Shown here: in pieces, positions 10,638 through 21,523 of the stretch
Numbering within the stretch: position 1 is the stretch's first letter
How the letters are laid out: the number at the start of each line of letters is the position of its first letter
Source: Ichthyophis bannanicus
Taxonomy: Eukaryota; Chordata; Amphibia; Gymnophiona; Ichthyophiidae
Direction of reading: 5' to 3'
Assembly: GCA_033557465.1 (NCBI GenBank)
Contig: CM066039.1
Location: 397,129,440 to 397,193,439 of the forward strand
Length of the DNA stretch: 64,000 nucleotides
Position numbers and translations under genes: made by a program
Notes under the pieces: model-generated
Database searches by the model: none
The model's input: only the letters and a program-made list of their open reading frames with translations
Told to the model about the DNA's origin: nothing

Positions 10638-11040
10638 ACTAATGCCTGATGTGGTCAGCAACTTCAACGAACTTGCTGTGAATGGAACAAAAAACAATGA
10701 ACTCTAACTGACAGAGCTTTTTGCCCAACAGCACAAAACATTCCCCCTTTGCAGTATAGAAAAAAAAACAAAAACAATTTTGGCAGACAGATTGTAGTTA
10801 AAAGCCACGCAGAATTACCTTGCTTGCAACTGAGTTCCTGCTTGGAAAGTCATCCTTTGCAAGATAATTAAGGACCACTAACTCCTGATGAGGTCAGCGG
10901 CTTCAAAGAACTTGCTGTGAATGGAACAAAAAACAATGAAATCTAACAGACAGAGCTTTTTGCCCAACAGCACAAAAGAATTCCTCCTTGCAGTATAGAA
11001 AAACAAACAAAAACAATTGGCTTTTAAAGATGAAAACCAA
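10638..11040. repeat. Direct duplication, period about 239 bp
   Basis: The segment with CTTGCTGTGAATGGAACAAA begins near 10638 and again near 10877, 239 bp apart. The end of the second unit (with TTGCAACTGAGTTCCTGCTT) is displaced to about 12560-12645 by the CR1 copy at 11081-12550, which therefore inserted into the second unit. No coding potential was seen. Confidence 0.7.
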
Positions 11041-11095
11041 AACCTTACTAATCTGTTATGTTTTTTTAAAAGTGTGAATAAACAGGTGGACAAAG

Positions 11096-12055
11096 GTGAG
11101 TCGGTTGATTATAGTATATCTGGACTTTCAGAAAGCCTTTGATAAGGTCCCTCATCAGAGACTTTTGGCAAAACTAAAGAGTCATGGGATAGGAGGCAGT
11201 GTACTATTGTGGATCAAGAACTGGTTAAAAGATAGAAAGCAGAAAGTTGGGCTAAATGGCCAATTTTCCCAATGGAGAAAGGTGAATAGTGGTGTACCTC
11301 AGGGATCTGTGCTGGGTCCGCTGCTTTTTGACATATTCATAAATGACCTGGAAAGTGAAATAACAAGTGAGGTTATCAAATTTGCAGATGATACAAAACT
11401 ATTTAAAGTTGTTAAAACCCAAGAGGATTGTGGAAAATTGCAAGAGGATCTTGATAAATTGGAAGACTGGGCATCAAAATGGCAGATGAAATTTAATGTG
11501 GACAAGTGCAAAGTTATGCACCTAGGGAAGAACAACCCAAACTATGGTTACACGATGCAAGGTTCCACATTAGGAACCACCACCCAGGAAAAAGATTTAG
11601 GCGTCATTGTGGATACCATGTTAAAACCCTCGGCTCAGTGTGCAGCAGCGGCCAAGAGAGCAAATAGAATGCTAGGTATGATAAGGAAAGGAATGGAAAA
11701 TAAAACAAAAGATATTATAATGCCTCTATACCGTTCCATGGTGAGACCGCACCTTGAATATTGTGTGCAATTTTGGTTGCCGTATCTTAAAAAGGATATA
11801 GCGTTATTAGAAAAGGTTCAAAGAAGAGCCACCAAAATGGTAAAGGGGATGGAAGGATACTCCTATGAAGAAAGGCTAAAAAGATTAGGGCTCTTTAACC
11901 TTGAAAAGAGATGGCTGAGGGGTGATATGATAGAAGTCTATAAATTAATGAATGGAGTGGAACGGGTAAATGGAGTGGTCTTGGGCAAGCCACTTAACCC
12001 TCCATTGCCCATGTTCCCTGTAAGTATTAGTGTGTCTCATATCCCCGCGTGTTAA
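11096..12055 (+). pseudogene. CR1 reverse transcriptase, C-terminal half, ended by SINE sequence
   Basis: 319 codons. Residues 7-20 are the YLDFQKAFDKVPHQ motif, 61-72 NSGVPQGSVLGP, about 95-102 KFADDTKL (the catalytic box, FADD here as in subfamily B), then DLGVIVDTMLKPSAQ and RPHLEYCVQFWLPYLKKDI. From about residue 293 the codons are SINE sequence (LGKPLNPPLPMFP), so the protein end is artificial. The leading Met lies near the truncation and is not a real start. Confidence 0.82.
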
Positions 12056-12155
12056 ATGTATCCCCCAATTGTGTTGTGACCGCTTTGAATGAAGGATAAG
12101 GCGGTATACAAAACTGTCTAAATAAATAAAAAATAAATAAATAAAATAAATAAAC
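11973..12155 (+). mobile_element. SINE 3' half inserted in CR1
   Basis: It starts at GGTCTTGGGCAAGCCACTTA, lacks the tRNA head and runs to the tail TTGAATGAAGGATAAGGCGG plus (AAAT)n. The tail type is that of the 21221 SINE and the 6771 L2. It sits inside the CR1 frame. Confidence 0.8.
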
Positions 12156-12649
12156 TTAGATTGATTGTTTACATTATCAGAATATAGAAAGACTAGGGGA
12201 CATGCAATGAAGCTACAGGGTAAACTATTTAAGACTAATAAAAGAAAATATTTTTTCACTCAAAGTGTAATCAAACTCTGGAATTTGTTACCGGAGGATG
12301 TAGTAAAGGCTGTTAGTGTAGCTGGGTTTAAAAAAGGTTTGGACAAGTTCCTGGAGGAAAGGTCCATAAACCATTTTTAAGAAGGGACCCAGGATATCAA
12401 TGCTTGACCCAGTACAAGCATTGCGGAACCTGTGTCTTTTGGGGAAACTGCTAGGTACGTATGACCTAGATTGGCCACTGTTGGAAACAGAATACTGGGC
12501 TTGATGGACCTTGGTCTGACCCAGTATGGCATATCTTATGTTCTTATCTTCTTAAACCCCTGTAAGAGCTTTCAGGCAGAGAGATTGTAGTTGAAAGCCA
12601 CACAAAATTATCTTGCTTGCAACTGAGTTCCTGCTTCACCTCAGATGAC

Positions 12650-13605
12650 TCCGCTCTTCCTGTGGGCATCTTTCCTTCAGCCCAGAATTTAAGTATGCAT
12701 TCTGTGCTAAAGGCGAAGTAAAAATAAATAAATAAATAATAGAGAAACGTTAGTGTGGTGTTTTAAGGGTTTGCATATGATTTGCATGCTCACTCTGCTG
12801 TCCTTTACTGTGGAGTTTTCCATGCTAAAACCCTTCCTGCAGCAGGCCTAAGTATAGCACAATAAAATTTAAACTAAAGTGCCACAGCAGAGGCTAAGGT
12901 GACGTATTCCAATGGCCCCTTAGTGTCACAGATCATATCTTACCAGACCCAACTGTTAGCCACCTATTCTCTGTGGGATGCTGCATAGGGTGATAGGCTC
13001 CTTTATTTGCAGCCAATTCCTTTTTTCATTGCTGCGAGTTGGAGACAGATGGAGCAGTCTGTAAGCCTTCAGCCTTAGTGGTAGGGCACCACAGTTATAA
13101 CATTGAATGTTATTAATAGTCATTTTCATAGGCTGGTTTTATTTAAGATGATTGTATAAGGATAAAGTATACCAAAATGACTTGATTACCACTTTGTGAG
13201 GAATATTGGTTCTGCATCCTTGGAAAACTCTCTAAGAAATGCAAGGTTTGGGATGGGAAACATTTTAAGAGGTGACGGGTGTTCTGCTGCAGAGGTCTGT
13301 TACCAGGTTGGTGTACTCATGCAGTTAATGGGCTTTATTAGTAATTAAGTCTCTGCATCAAATAGGACCTGCAGTAAATAATGTGCAGTGATGCAGTGGT
13401 GCTTTGTACTAAATCTAGCCCCGTGTAAACACTCTGACCAGTCATGAGAGCAATCTGAAAACTGAGAAAAAGGAAAAAAGCTTCAAGACCAGCCAAACCC
13501 CAAGCAGTGTGAGGGCAAGAAAAGAATAGCAAACAAGAGCTGTGCTGTAATCTGCAAGCAAAGCAAAACTATAGAAAGAGCATTCAAGCAAAACAAACAT
13601 ATAGA
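12650..13605. other. No gene recognised
   Basis: A short (AAAT)n tract lies at 12721-12740. The rest is AT-rich without long frames or clear repeat motifs; it may be old repeat or unique non-coding DNA. Confidence 0.5.
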
Positions 13606-13817
13606 GCAACCTTGGGCCGGAAGGACTGGGGTTTCTAGTCCCACAGGTGCTCCTTGTGGTCTTGGGCAAGCCACTTAACCCTCCATAGCCCATGTTCCCT
13701 GTAAAATAGTTATCTCCAAGTTATAATGCCCTGTTCAATGTAATTTCAGTTTGTTCAATGTAAACCGCACTGATGCAGAATAGCGCGGTATATAAGAGAA
13801 TGTAAATAAATAAAAAA
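13606..13817 (+). mobile_element. SINE, head missing
   Basis: It begins in the second block (CAACCTTGGGCCGGAAGGAC) and continues through CTTGGGCAAGCCACTTAACC to ACCGCACTGATGCAGAAT and an AAAT tail. Same variant as the SINE at 9739-10031 but opposite strand. The head with A and B boxes is absent. Confidence 0.82.
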
Positions 13818-14099
13818 TAGAGAGGCCACGAGCCTTGCCCACTCTCAGCCAAATTCAGCTATTCCCCCTCTGGCTGTGCTACCACCTACTAGCACTCAGA
13901 GCTTCCTGAGTTACCCAACTAGCGATTTCCCCTTCCTCTAAACTTTCAAATCCAGCAGAATCTTGAACAGGTCAAAATGAAATAGGGAGCACTGCACTTT
14001 TGGCTATTATCGGCAGACTTTGCTGTTGCCATCAAGTGAGGGGTGGGAGTTAGTGAGAAATGTTTTATGTGCACACTACCATGTAAAGCTGTGGCGTTT

Positions 14100-14287
14100 T
14101 GGTCTAGATTGCTTTTGTCTTTGAGATCTGCATCAATTGTTTCATTTAGGAGAAGATTGAAAACTTGGTTCTTTTCTTCTTAACACTGTGTTTTTATTCT
14201 TTCTTTTTATTTGAAATGCGGTAAACTGCACTGATCTGACTTGTTTGGGAGTGATGCAGTATAGAAATTGGTTAAATAAATAAAAAT
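14100..14287 (+). mobile_element. L2 3' end fragment
   Basis: The reading TTTAGGAGAAGATTGAAAAC encodes FRRRLKT, close to the terminal FRKxLKT of the L2 copies. It is followed by a GTAAACTGCACTGATCTGAC stem and (AAAT)n. Only the last codons and 3'UTR are present. Confidence 0.65.
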
Positions 14288-14506
14288 CCTAGTATCCACC
14301 ATCCCTTGGTGCCGTCACCTGCCTATGCAAAAGGAAAGGAAGGAGCTGTTGCTGTTTCTCTAACTTTTGTCATCTTGCACCTTTTAAAAAAAATCATGCT
14401 TGATCTTAGTCAGGGGGGCCGCCAGCACTACTGTCTATCCCATCATAGAGATATACATAGTGCCACTAGGAAACGTATACACAGATGGAACACCTTGAGA
14501 GGGTCC

Positions 14507-15260
14507 TTCTGTGAGGAAGTAGGATAAAGGTTTATAAAATCATTGATGGGATGGAATGGGCAAATGGGGACAAGTTATTTACCTTTGCAGTCCAAAGCAC
14601 AACGACGCTCGCCTATGAGGTACTTAAGTTTCCCGGGGACGGCTCTGCTTTCATCAGTGGCACTGGAGATTTCTGGGGATCCTGCAATAAGGTTACAAAC
14701 CAGATCCAACACTCTCAAGGACAGACTGCAGGGTCAGCTTCACTTTTCTATTTCACTGTGCTATTTGGGGGAATGGGGGTGGGGAAGATGGTGTTGTCTT
14801 TAAGTACAGACTGAAATCAAAAGACAAAGGAAACATTTCAAATCCAGCTCTAGCAGTGAATTCAAAGCTCAAGCTTCTAGACAGAAGAAACTATCCAGGG
14901 ATCCCAGGAAAATGGGCGGGAGTCAAAAATAGGCCAACAGAGTTTTCAAAAGGTGATATTCTTATTTTAACCAAATTGGGCCATGTTATATTTAGGGCTT
15001 TTTAAAGATGGGCCAGAAACTGAAGTCAGATTTTTTGCACAAAAGCAAGGGGCCATAGGATGAAGGTGAAAGGAGATAGACTATAGATGAATGTAGTAGT
15101 CTCCCAGTGGAGGTAGTAGAGACGAGGACAGTATCTGAATTCAAGAAAGCACGGGACAAACACAGAGGATCTCTAAAGGAAAAGAGGGGACTGTAGTAGC
15201 TGATATGGGAAGCCAGGCTGGATAGACCGTATGGTCTTTATCTGCCGTCATGTTTCTAAA
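14507..15260 (+). mobile_element. CR1 3' fragment split by an unidentified insertion
   Basis: 14520-14605 reads YKIIDGMEWANGDKLFTF, the late ORF2 region. The continuation with CAAGGGGCCATAGGATGAAG resumes at about 15044 and ends with TGGTCTTTATCTGCCGTCAT at 15256. Between them, 14606-15043 is not CR1. Confidence 0.75.
14606..15043. other. 438-bp insertion of unknown origin in CR1
   Basis: The flanking CR1 text is continuous, so this is an insertion. I see no poly(A), inverted terminal repeats, tRNA boxes or convincing frame in it. It could be a piece of an older repeat family not otherwise present here. Confidence 0.45.
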
Positions 15261-15959
15261 AATGTGCCTAAGGTTGGATTAAAGCTTTTTTTTAACCTAG
15301 TTATAGTTAAGTTGATGGATCTTAAAACCCTCCCCCATGCTCACCCCTTTCACTGAATAAAGAAGAAGATAGAATTAAGAAAGCAATGTAAGGTTTATAT
15401 GTAACAAATACTGTTTTCTCCAAAAATTAAGAAAGCAAAAGAACAAGTGTGTGAAAACGTTACCGAGGTCTGCAGTGAGATTTCACAGACCCTGAAATAT
15501 CTCAGGTCAGCCATCCTTAGCGTAGTGTTAAGTATTACGAGTGCTTTTGTTTTAGATAAAATCCAGGAAGGGGAATTGTGTGCCTCTCGCTTTCATTTCC
15601 TTAGTACTGGGGGAGGGTGAGAGGGTCACATCCTTAGAAGTGGCTGGTACTAAGAAACAGGTCAGGCAGGTCTGGGCACATAATTTTGTCTCACAAGCAA
15701 GATTATTAATGCTGGTAATTTCAACTGTCAACATGTCAGCAAACATTTATGATGCTAAAATGAGTAGACTTCTGCTATTCCTGGTCAGATTCTGACATAA
15801 GCTTCTACAAAGTTGTTACCATTACCACTAGAGGGGACCATTTTATATTTTGGTTCCTCTTTGGAACACAGCTGTGCAATCTCACAATCATCTCTTAAGA
15901 AATTCAAGGCTGGGCTCAAAGCTTATGGGGGCATATTCAAAGGCATTTAGGTAGTTTGC
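15261..15959. other. No gene recognised
   Basis: Short frames only (for example 15580-15795, 71 codons) and no motif that I can place. Possibly unique DNA. Confidence 0.5.
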
Positions 15960-16674
15960 ACACTCATCTTCAACTCTGAACCACTCCAAAAAGCTCTACT
16001 CTGTGGTATCTCATCTACTACAACCCGTCCCCTTGGCTATCCCCACCACCACCCCTTCAGCTGAATGTCTGACCAATTCTTCCATGACAAGTTCCTTAAT
16101 CTCCAGCAAGAATTCACTTTTCAGGTCTTGCACAACCCCACTCTGTCCTCACATTTAGGTAACTCATCCTTATCCTTGGACACATCAGATCCCCTAGCCT
16201 GCCCCTCACCTACGTTTGGTCATTTTTCAACCTCATCCATATGATATCCCTCACAAAGTCCATTGTCACCTCCACGAAAACCACTTGTGACACAGATCCC
16301 ATCCCCTCCGCCTGGATCCCTGTTGCCCTCCCTGGCCCTTCTTCTGCAAACTCTGCCGCTGTTCAATAATAGCTTAATAACAGGCACTTTTTCCCACTGT
16401 TGGAAAACTTACCTGATTTGTCTCCTTTTGAAGAATGTCTCCCTGGATGCCTCTACCCCTGCTCACTAATCGCTCAGTCTCCAATCTCCCCCTTTTATCC
16501 AGGATCTTAGAAAATCTTATCTTTGCACAGCTTGCAGATCATCTGGAAAAACCAACTTCTGCCATCCGCAAAAAAACAGGGCACCATGCTTGCCACAGAT
16601 GGAAACCATCATTCCTTCTTTCTTAGCAAAACTCACGAATCTCAGACAAGTGTGAAATCTATTATCTCTCTCCA
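15960..16674 (+). mobile_element. Older L2-like LINE, 5' part (continues at 22515)
   Basis: Plus-strand pieces read TTCDTDPIPSAWIP around 16285 and NRSVSNLPLLSRILENLIFA around 16460-16520, i.e. the L2 fingers motif (NYRPISNLPFLSKILE-like). It is cut at 16674 by the L1 insertion and resumes at 22515. Frameshifts are frequent, so it is older than the L1. Confidence 0.7.
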
Positions 16675-16690
16675 CCTTTTCTCAGCTTTT
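16675..16690. repeat. Target-site duplication of the L1, left copy
   Basis: CCTTTTCTCAGCTTTT here is repeated exactly at 22499-22514. A 16-bp perfect duplication is the expected mark of target-primed reverse transcription. The preceding poly(T) side is the L1 poly(A) end. Confidence 0.9.
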
Positions 16691-16963
16691 TTTTTTTTTT
16701 TTTTTTTTTTATTATGTTTAAACATTTTACAATACATAATACTGATTACTTCGTACATTCAATGACAGCAACATACCGTAGGATTCATATGTAACTGAAG
16801 TAGGATACATGTCATGGATACAAAACCTTCTAGAACTAAGAACGAATAGGGCAATCCAATCTTAACGAGCACCAGGCTATCTTTGTCGTTGCGAATATTC
16901 TTATATTATCCTTACGTGGTCATTATGGAGTATCCGTTATTATAGCGGAGGGAGGGAGAGGGG

Positions 16964-19255
16964 TTAGGGACGTTTCAATTTCAAGTACTTATTGATAAGT
17001 TCCCATTTATCAAGCATCTTAGTCAGGCCAGGAGTTTTAATCACATATAGTTCCTCATAGACTTTGTGCTGACACACTAGGTTCCACCAGTGGTCTTTGT
17101 GCACCTTCTCGAAATTCTTCCAGTTGAGAAGAATAACTTTGATGGCGATACTGAGCAGGACATCTAGGAGTCGACTATCTGACTTTCCAAGTACAAGCTC
17201 TTCTGCCGCGGACTTGTATATGATTATGTGATAGGAAGTGGGAATTATAAAACCAAAAATCTCGGATATTTGTTGAAGCACGCCTTTCCAGTAGCCCTGG
17301 AGACATATACAATAGTATAACATATGAGGTAGCGTCCCTATCTCCGTCTTACAGGACCAGCATCTATTTCCAGCTTGTGGTGCCCATTTCATTATCTTAA
17401 CTGGAGTCAGGTATGCCCGATGCGAGAGGAAAAACATTGATTGTGTAAGAGACGCTGCTCTGGTCACTCGCGTGAGGGCCCAGAAGGTGTCCCAATTGTC
17501 AGGTTGTATATGGTTCCCTGCTTCTTTTGACCAGACTGATTGCACCCTTATACTGGATTTAGTGGAGCCAGTCCTAAATAGGACCAGGAATTTCGAGATG
17601 ACTCGGGATTCGAGCTGTATTTCGCAGAATTTCTGAAATAGGGGCCATCCAGGCTTCAGGAGTAACGGTGAGACTCCCGCTTTGCTCAGACAATACCGAA
17701 GCTGGCACCATTGGAAATAGCAGGTGTGAGATAGGCCAAACTCGCTAACCAGCCTTTCAAAAGTTTTGAAAGAGTGGCCCTGTATCAGGTGACCTAGGAC
17801 AGTAATACCACAGCTCAACCATTTTTTCCATAAAAAGGGTTTCCCGTCTATGACGATATCGCGATTCAGCCAGAGTGGCGTTTCCAAGGCAAAGTCTACA
17901 CCTCCTTCAATACACGGCGCCACAATCCGGCATGCTTGTTGGGTTGCCATGATGACTGCATTTTGTCGCGGGTTGACAGTACCAATCATCATATTCATTT
18001 CCGGTAGAATGTTTAGAGCTTCCTCAACTAGCCGCCATCGAGGGGATTCATTGTAGTCTCCTGTTGTTACCCATTGCACGCTCTGTTTTAACAGGGCTGA
18101 TAGATGCAACCATTCGGCGTCGGGAAATTGTACCCCTCCTTTCTCTTTGGGTAGCTTAAGTTTCCATGCTGCTATTCTGGGGACTTTCGTGTTCCATAGA
18201 AAAGTTATTAACATGCTGTTTACTTTTTTATAGAAACCAGGAGGGAAAATTATTGGGACCATGCCAAGTATGTAGCTGAGTTTCGGAACCAGTACCATCT
18301 TAATCGTCTCCAATCTGCCCCACCAGGTCAAATTCAGGGGGGACCAGGCATTGGCACAGGAACTGATTATCTCTTTACATTTTTCTACAGCCCGAGTGAC
18401 TGTCTCAGACATTGTGCGCCCATATTCCACACCCAGGTATTTGAAAGATGTTTGTGCAAACTGAAAGGAGTAATCAGTAAACATGTCAGCTCGCACCTTA
18501 GAATTTAGGGGGACAACAGTCGTTTTGGTCCGGTTAATCTTGTAACCGGATACCGACGAGTAGGTGTCAATCAGGGTCAAGGCATCAGGCAAGGAGGCGG
18601 GCTGCATGAACAGTATAAGGTCGTCGGCGTATGCAGATAACTTGCAGGGGCCATCCGCCAGTGTAATTCCTTTAATCTGATCGGACTGTCGAACTGATAT
18701 CACAAGTGGTTCTAAGGCGAGGTTGAAAAGCAGTGGGGATAGTGGGCATCCCTGCCTGGTGCCTCTTTGGAGTATGAAAACACCCGAGGTGTCAGAATTT
18801 GCTGCTATCCAAGCAGTGGGGTTGGCATACAGTAGTGCAATCCTCCTGAGAAAAGCTTTTTCAATCCCGAACCATTTAAGAGCCTGGAATAGGAAGGACC
18901 ATTCCAACCTGTCGAAGGCCTTTTCGGCATCGAGTGATAATCCTATCAATGGTTCCGAAGTCGTTTCTGCTTCGAGTAACACGTGAGCGAGTAGCCGTCC
19001 ATTGTCAGCGGTGGACCGGCCGGCCATGAAGCCACATTGATCTATATGTATGAGCGAACTGAGAACTTTGTTAAGTCGATTGGCGAGTATCTTTGCATAT
19101 ATTTTGTAATCTGCATTGAGCAATGAGATTGGCCTGTAGTTCTCAACTTTCTGTATGTCTCGTCCCGGCTTTGGGTGTATAACTATTGTCGCCTCAGCAA
19201 AGGCTCCGACTTCGGGAGATTCTGAGGCCAGCCCACTGTAGTATGTGTACAACAT
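16964..19255 (-). pseudogene. L1 ORF2: reverse transcriptase and C-terminal domain
   Basis: 763 codons. RT motifs run in order: YRPISLLNADYKIYAKILA (about 41-59), LDAEKAFDRLEWSFLF, RQGCPLSPLLFNLALEPL and the catalytic YADDLILF at about 211 (near 18622). A C-terminal Cys-His motif, CWSCKTEIGTLPHMLYYC (C-x2-C-x8-H-x4-C), is typical of L1. It is in the same frame as 19283-19876 and is separated from it by one TAA at 19283-19285. The first Met here is therefore internal, not a start. The product would copy the element RNA at nicked DNA. Confidence 0.92.
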
Positions 19256-19282
19256 GGGTGCTAGACGCTGTTGGCATATTTG

Positions 19283-19876
19283 TTAAAACTCGAGTGGAAG
19301 GCCATCAGGACCGGAGGCCTTCCCTTTAGCCAGCTGACTAATCGCTTGCTGTATTTCACGGATGGTGAGATCTTCGTCCAACATGCGTGCTTGAGCATCT
19401 GATAGTTTGGGTCCTGTAATGCCCGCCACAAATTCTTGGAATCTCGTTGCATCACAGGCCACCTCAGAGCTGTACAGCTTTGCATAGAATTCTTTGCAAC
19501 GTCCTAATATTTGGTCATTCTGCAATAGGAGGGTGCCATCTTCACTGTGCAGTGCTGCAATGGGGGTCATGTTTCTCTTTGCTTTTAGCATTTTCGCCAG
19601 GAGCGATCCAGCTCGGTTATTTTCATGATAATAGGTGCTCTGTTGCAGTCCAATACAAGTTTGGGCTCGTGCAGAAAGAATATTATTGTATTTGCTCCGA
19701 AGTTTCTGAAGCCGTATCAAAATCATGGAGTCTTTCCTCTTTGTTAATAGGCGTTCGCCCGCTTTTATCTGGTCTTCTAAGTCTTGTTGTTCCTTTTTTG
19801 GGCTCTGTTCTTTTGAATGGAGTATGTGGTGATATGTGCCCTGATGGTCGCCTTGAAACCCTCCCACCAGGCCCAT
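19283..19876 (-). pseudogene. L1 ORF2: endonuclease-RT linker and first RT motif
   Basis: 197 codons from the linker (ILHSKEQSPKKEQQDLEDQI) to GKASGPDGLPLEF, the first RT block, ending in TAA at 19283. The natural coding sequence reads through here. It is out of frame with the endonuclease by one base; the shift maps to an A6 homopolymer (plus-strand T6 at 19794-19799). Confidence 0.88.
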
Positions 19877-20721
19877 GACGATGTCTCGGAAGGGTTGTTG
19901 ACCTTATCGTATGCTTCAATTTCTTTATTCATGTAGGCCACAAAATCAGCATCGGATAACAAGGCCTTATTAAAGGTCCATCGATGAGTTGTCGGACGTG
20001 TCTTTCCGGGGTTTAGGACTAGGGTGACAGCTGAATGGTCTGAGACTGTTCCCGCTTTGATTTCGGAAGCGACTAGTTGTTTTACCAGCCCACTTGTCAC
20101 CAGAAAGTAGTCAATTCTCGTCTGGGTAGCATGTGGCAGGGAATAAAAAGTGTATTCTCTGGCACTGGGATTTAGGAGACGCCAGGCGTCGTTGAGTTGC
20201 AACTCCTTCATCATGCTCTGTATGATTGCATGGGACTTTACTTTATATATCGAACGGTATGGATTCCTATCCATCAGGGGATCCAGGATCAAATTGAAGT
20301 CCCCGCCTAACACTATTTCAGTGTGAGACGCGTCCACCAGTGCCTTAGCTATGGTCCGGAAGAAGGAGGGCTCATCGGTGGTTGGGGCATATATATTCAT
20401 TAATGTATAGACTTGATGTGCAATTTCCAAGGTAGCTCTTACCCACCTACCTTCTGTATCAATTTTCGTTTCCCTGACTGTCGCGATCAAGGACTTCCGT
20501 AGCAGTATCAGTACTCCGCCGCGCCTTTTGACTGCAGGTGCTGCGGCAATCACCTGGTAAAATGCTGAGACTACCTTTAAGGATTCATTCTCAGACAAGT
20601 GCGTCTCCTGGAGATACACTATGTCAGCGTGCTTTTGCTGGCAGTAGGCGAGGATTTTTTTGCGCTTTGCTGGATTAGTTATACCTTTCACATTCAGGGT
20701 GAGCAGCGTTATTCTACTCAT
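19777..20721 (-). pseudogene. L1 ORF2: AP-type endonuclease domain
   Basis: 314 codons starting at an ATG that fits the L1 ORF2 start: MSRITLLTLNVKGI. Catalytic motifs: Asn in LNVKG, Glu in IVYLQETHLS, GGDFNLILDP, TRIDYFLV and SDHSAVTL, so all key residues of the endonuclease are present. The last ~30 codons are out of frame after the A6 shift. The domain makes the first nick in target DNA. The spacing to the ORF1 end is about 480 bp, long for L1. Confidence 0.9.
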
Positions 20722-21220
20722 TGTAGGGGATATGTGGAATGACGTTGGATATGATAGCTCTGTGATATCGCTCCAAATGGGGCTTCTGCAGGGAGTACAG
20801 CGCGTTAGATTGGATTACCCATAGAAAACATTTGAACTTAACAATTAAACATCTGCTGGCGAAAAACCATCCTATCTTAGCAGAATTTCCCAGTTGATAG
20901 CGTCAACATTGCCCAGTACAACATGTTGTTTGTTATAACCCTTCAGAGTATGGTAATATGTAATAGCTTTAACTAGCATTTAATATATGGAGAACAGTGA
21001 AGGACACAGGCTGACATGGTACAAAACAGTTGAGAAAAAAAAAAAACATAACTTCCATCCAGAACTTGGTCATGATTGCCCTGTACTAGCTATTTTGAGA
21101 AATACATGTACAGTGCATAATCACCCGATCTAAACCCAGTACATACCCACTTTTAGTTATATGACATACACTTAGCAGAGAAACTCTTCCTCGAGTATCA
21201 TTGAGTCTCCATATCACAGG

Positions 21221-21523
21221 GAGGAGTAGCCTAGTGGTTGGGGCAATGTACTTCAGGCCGGAAGGTCGGGGGTTCAAATCCCACTAGAGGACAGCAACCT
21301 TGGGCCGGAAGGACTGGGGTTTCTAGTCCCACAGATGCTCCTTGTGGTCTTGGGCAAGCCACTTAACCCTCCATAGCCCATGTTCCCTGTAAGTATTAGT
21401 GTATGTGTCTCATATCCCCGCGTGTTAAAATGTATCCCCCAATTGTGTTGTGACCGCTTTGATTGAAGGATAAGGCGGTATACAAAACTGTCTAAATAAA
21501 TAAATAAAAATAAATAAATAAAA
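21221..21523 (+). mobile_element. SINE inserted in L1 ORF1, full length
   Basis: The head GGAGGAGTAGCCTAGTGGTT contains the A box; the B box GGTTCAAATCC follows 43 bp later; then the MIR-like core CTTGGGCAAGCCACTTAACC; the end is TTGATTGAAGGATAAGGCGG and (AAAT)n. A 7-bp duplication ATATCAC flanks it (21214-21220 and 21524-21530). It lies four codons before the natural ORF1 stop, in the opposite direction to the L1. Confidence 0.9.

Larger units (their letters stand above)
11081..12550 (+). mobile_element. CR1 LINE, subfamily A, 5'-truncated, plus strand
   Basis: The copy contains the RT from the YLDFQKAFDKVPH motif through the C-terminal domain and a 3'UTR ending ATGGCATATCTTATGTTCTT at about 12545. 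It is split in the C-terminal coding region by SINE sequence (11973-12155); on the far side the reading resumes with MKLQGKLFKTNKRKYFFTQ (12165-12380). It inserted in the second unit of the 239-bp duplication. This is the most readable subfamily A copy here. Confidence 0.88.

Noticed and set aside
16964..19255. 763-codon frame as a host gene
   Set aside because: Clear L1 RT with flanking poly(A) and target-site duplication.
21221..21295. Possible tRNA gene
   Set aside because: It has A and B boxes but no cloverleaf anticodon arm, and is followed by SINE body; it is a SINE head.
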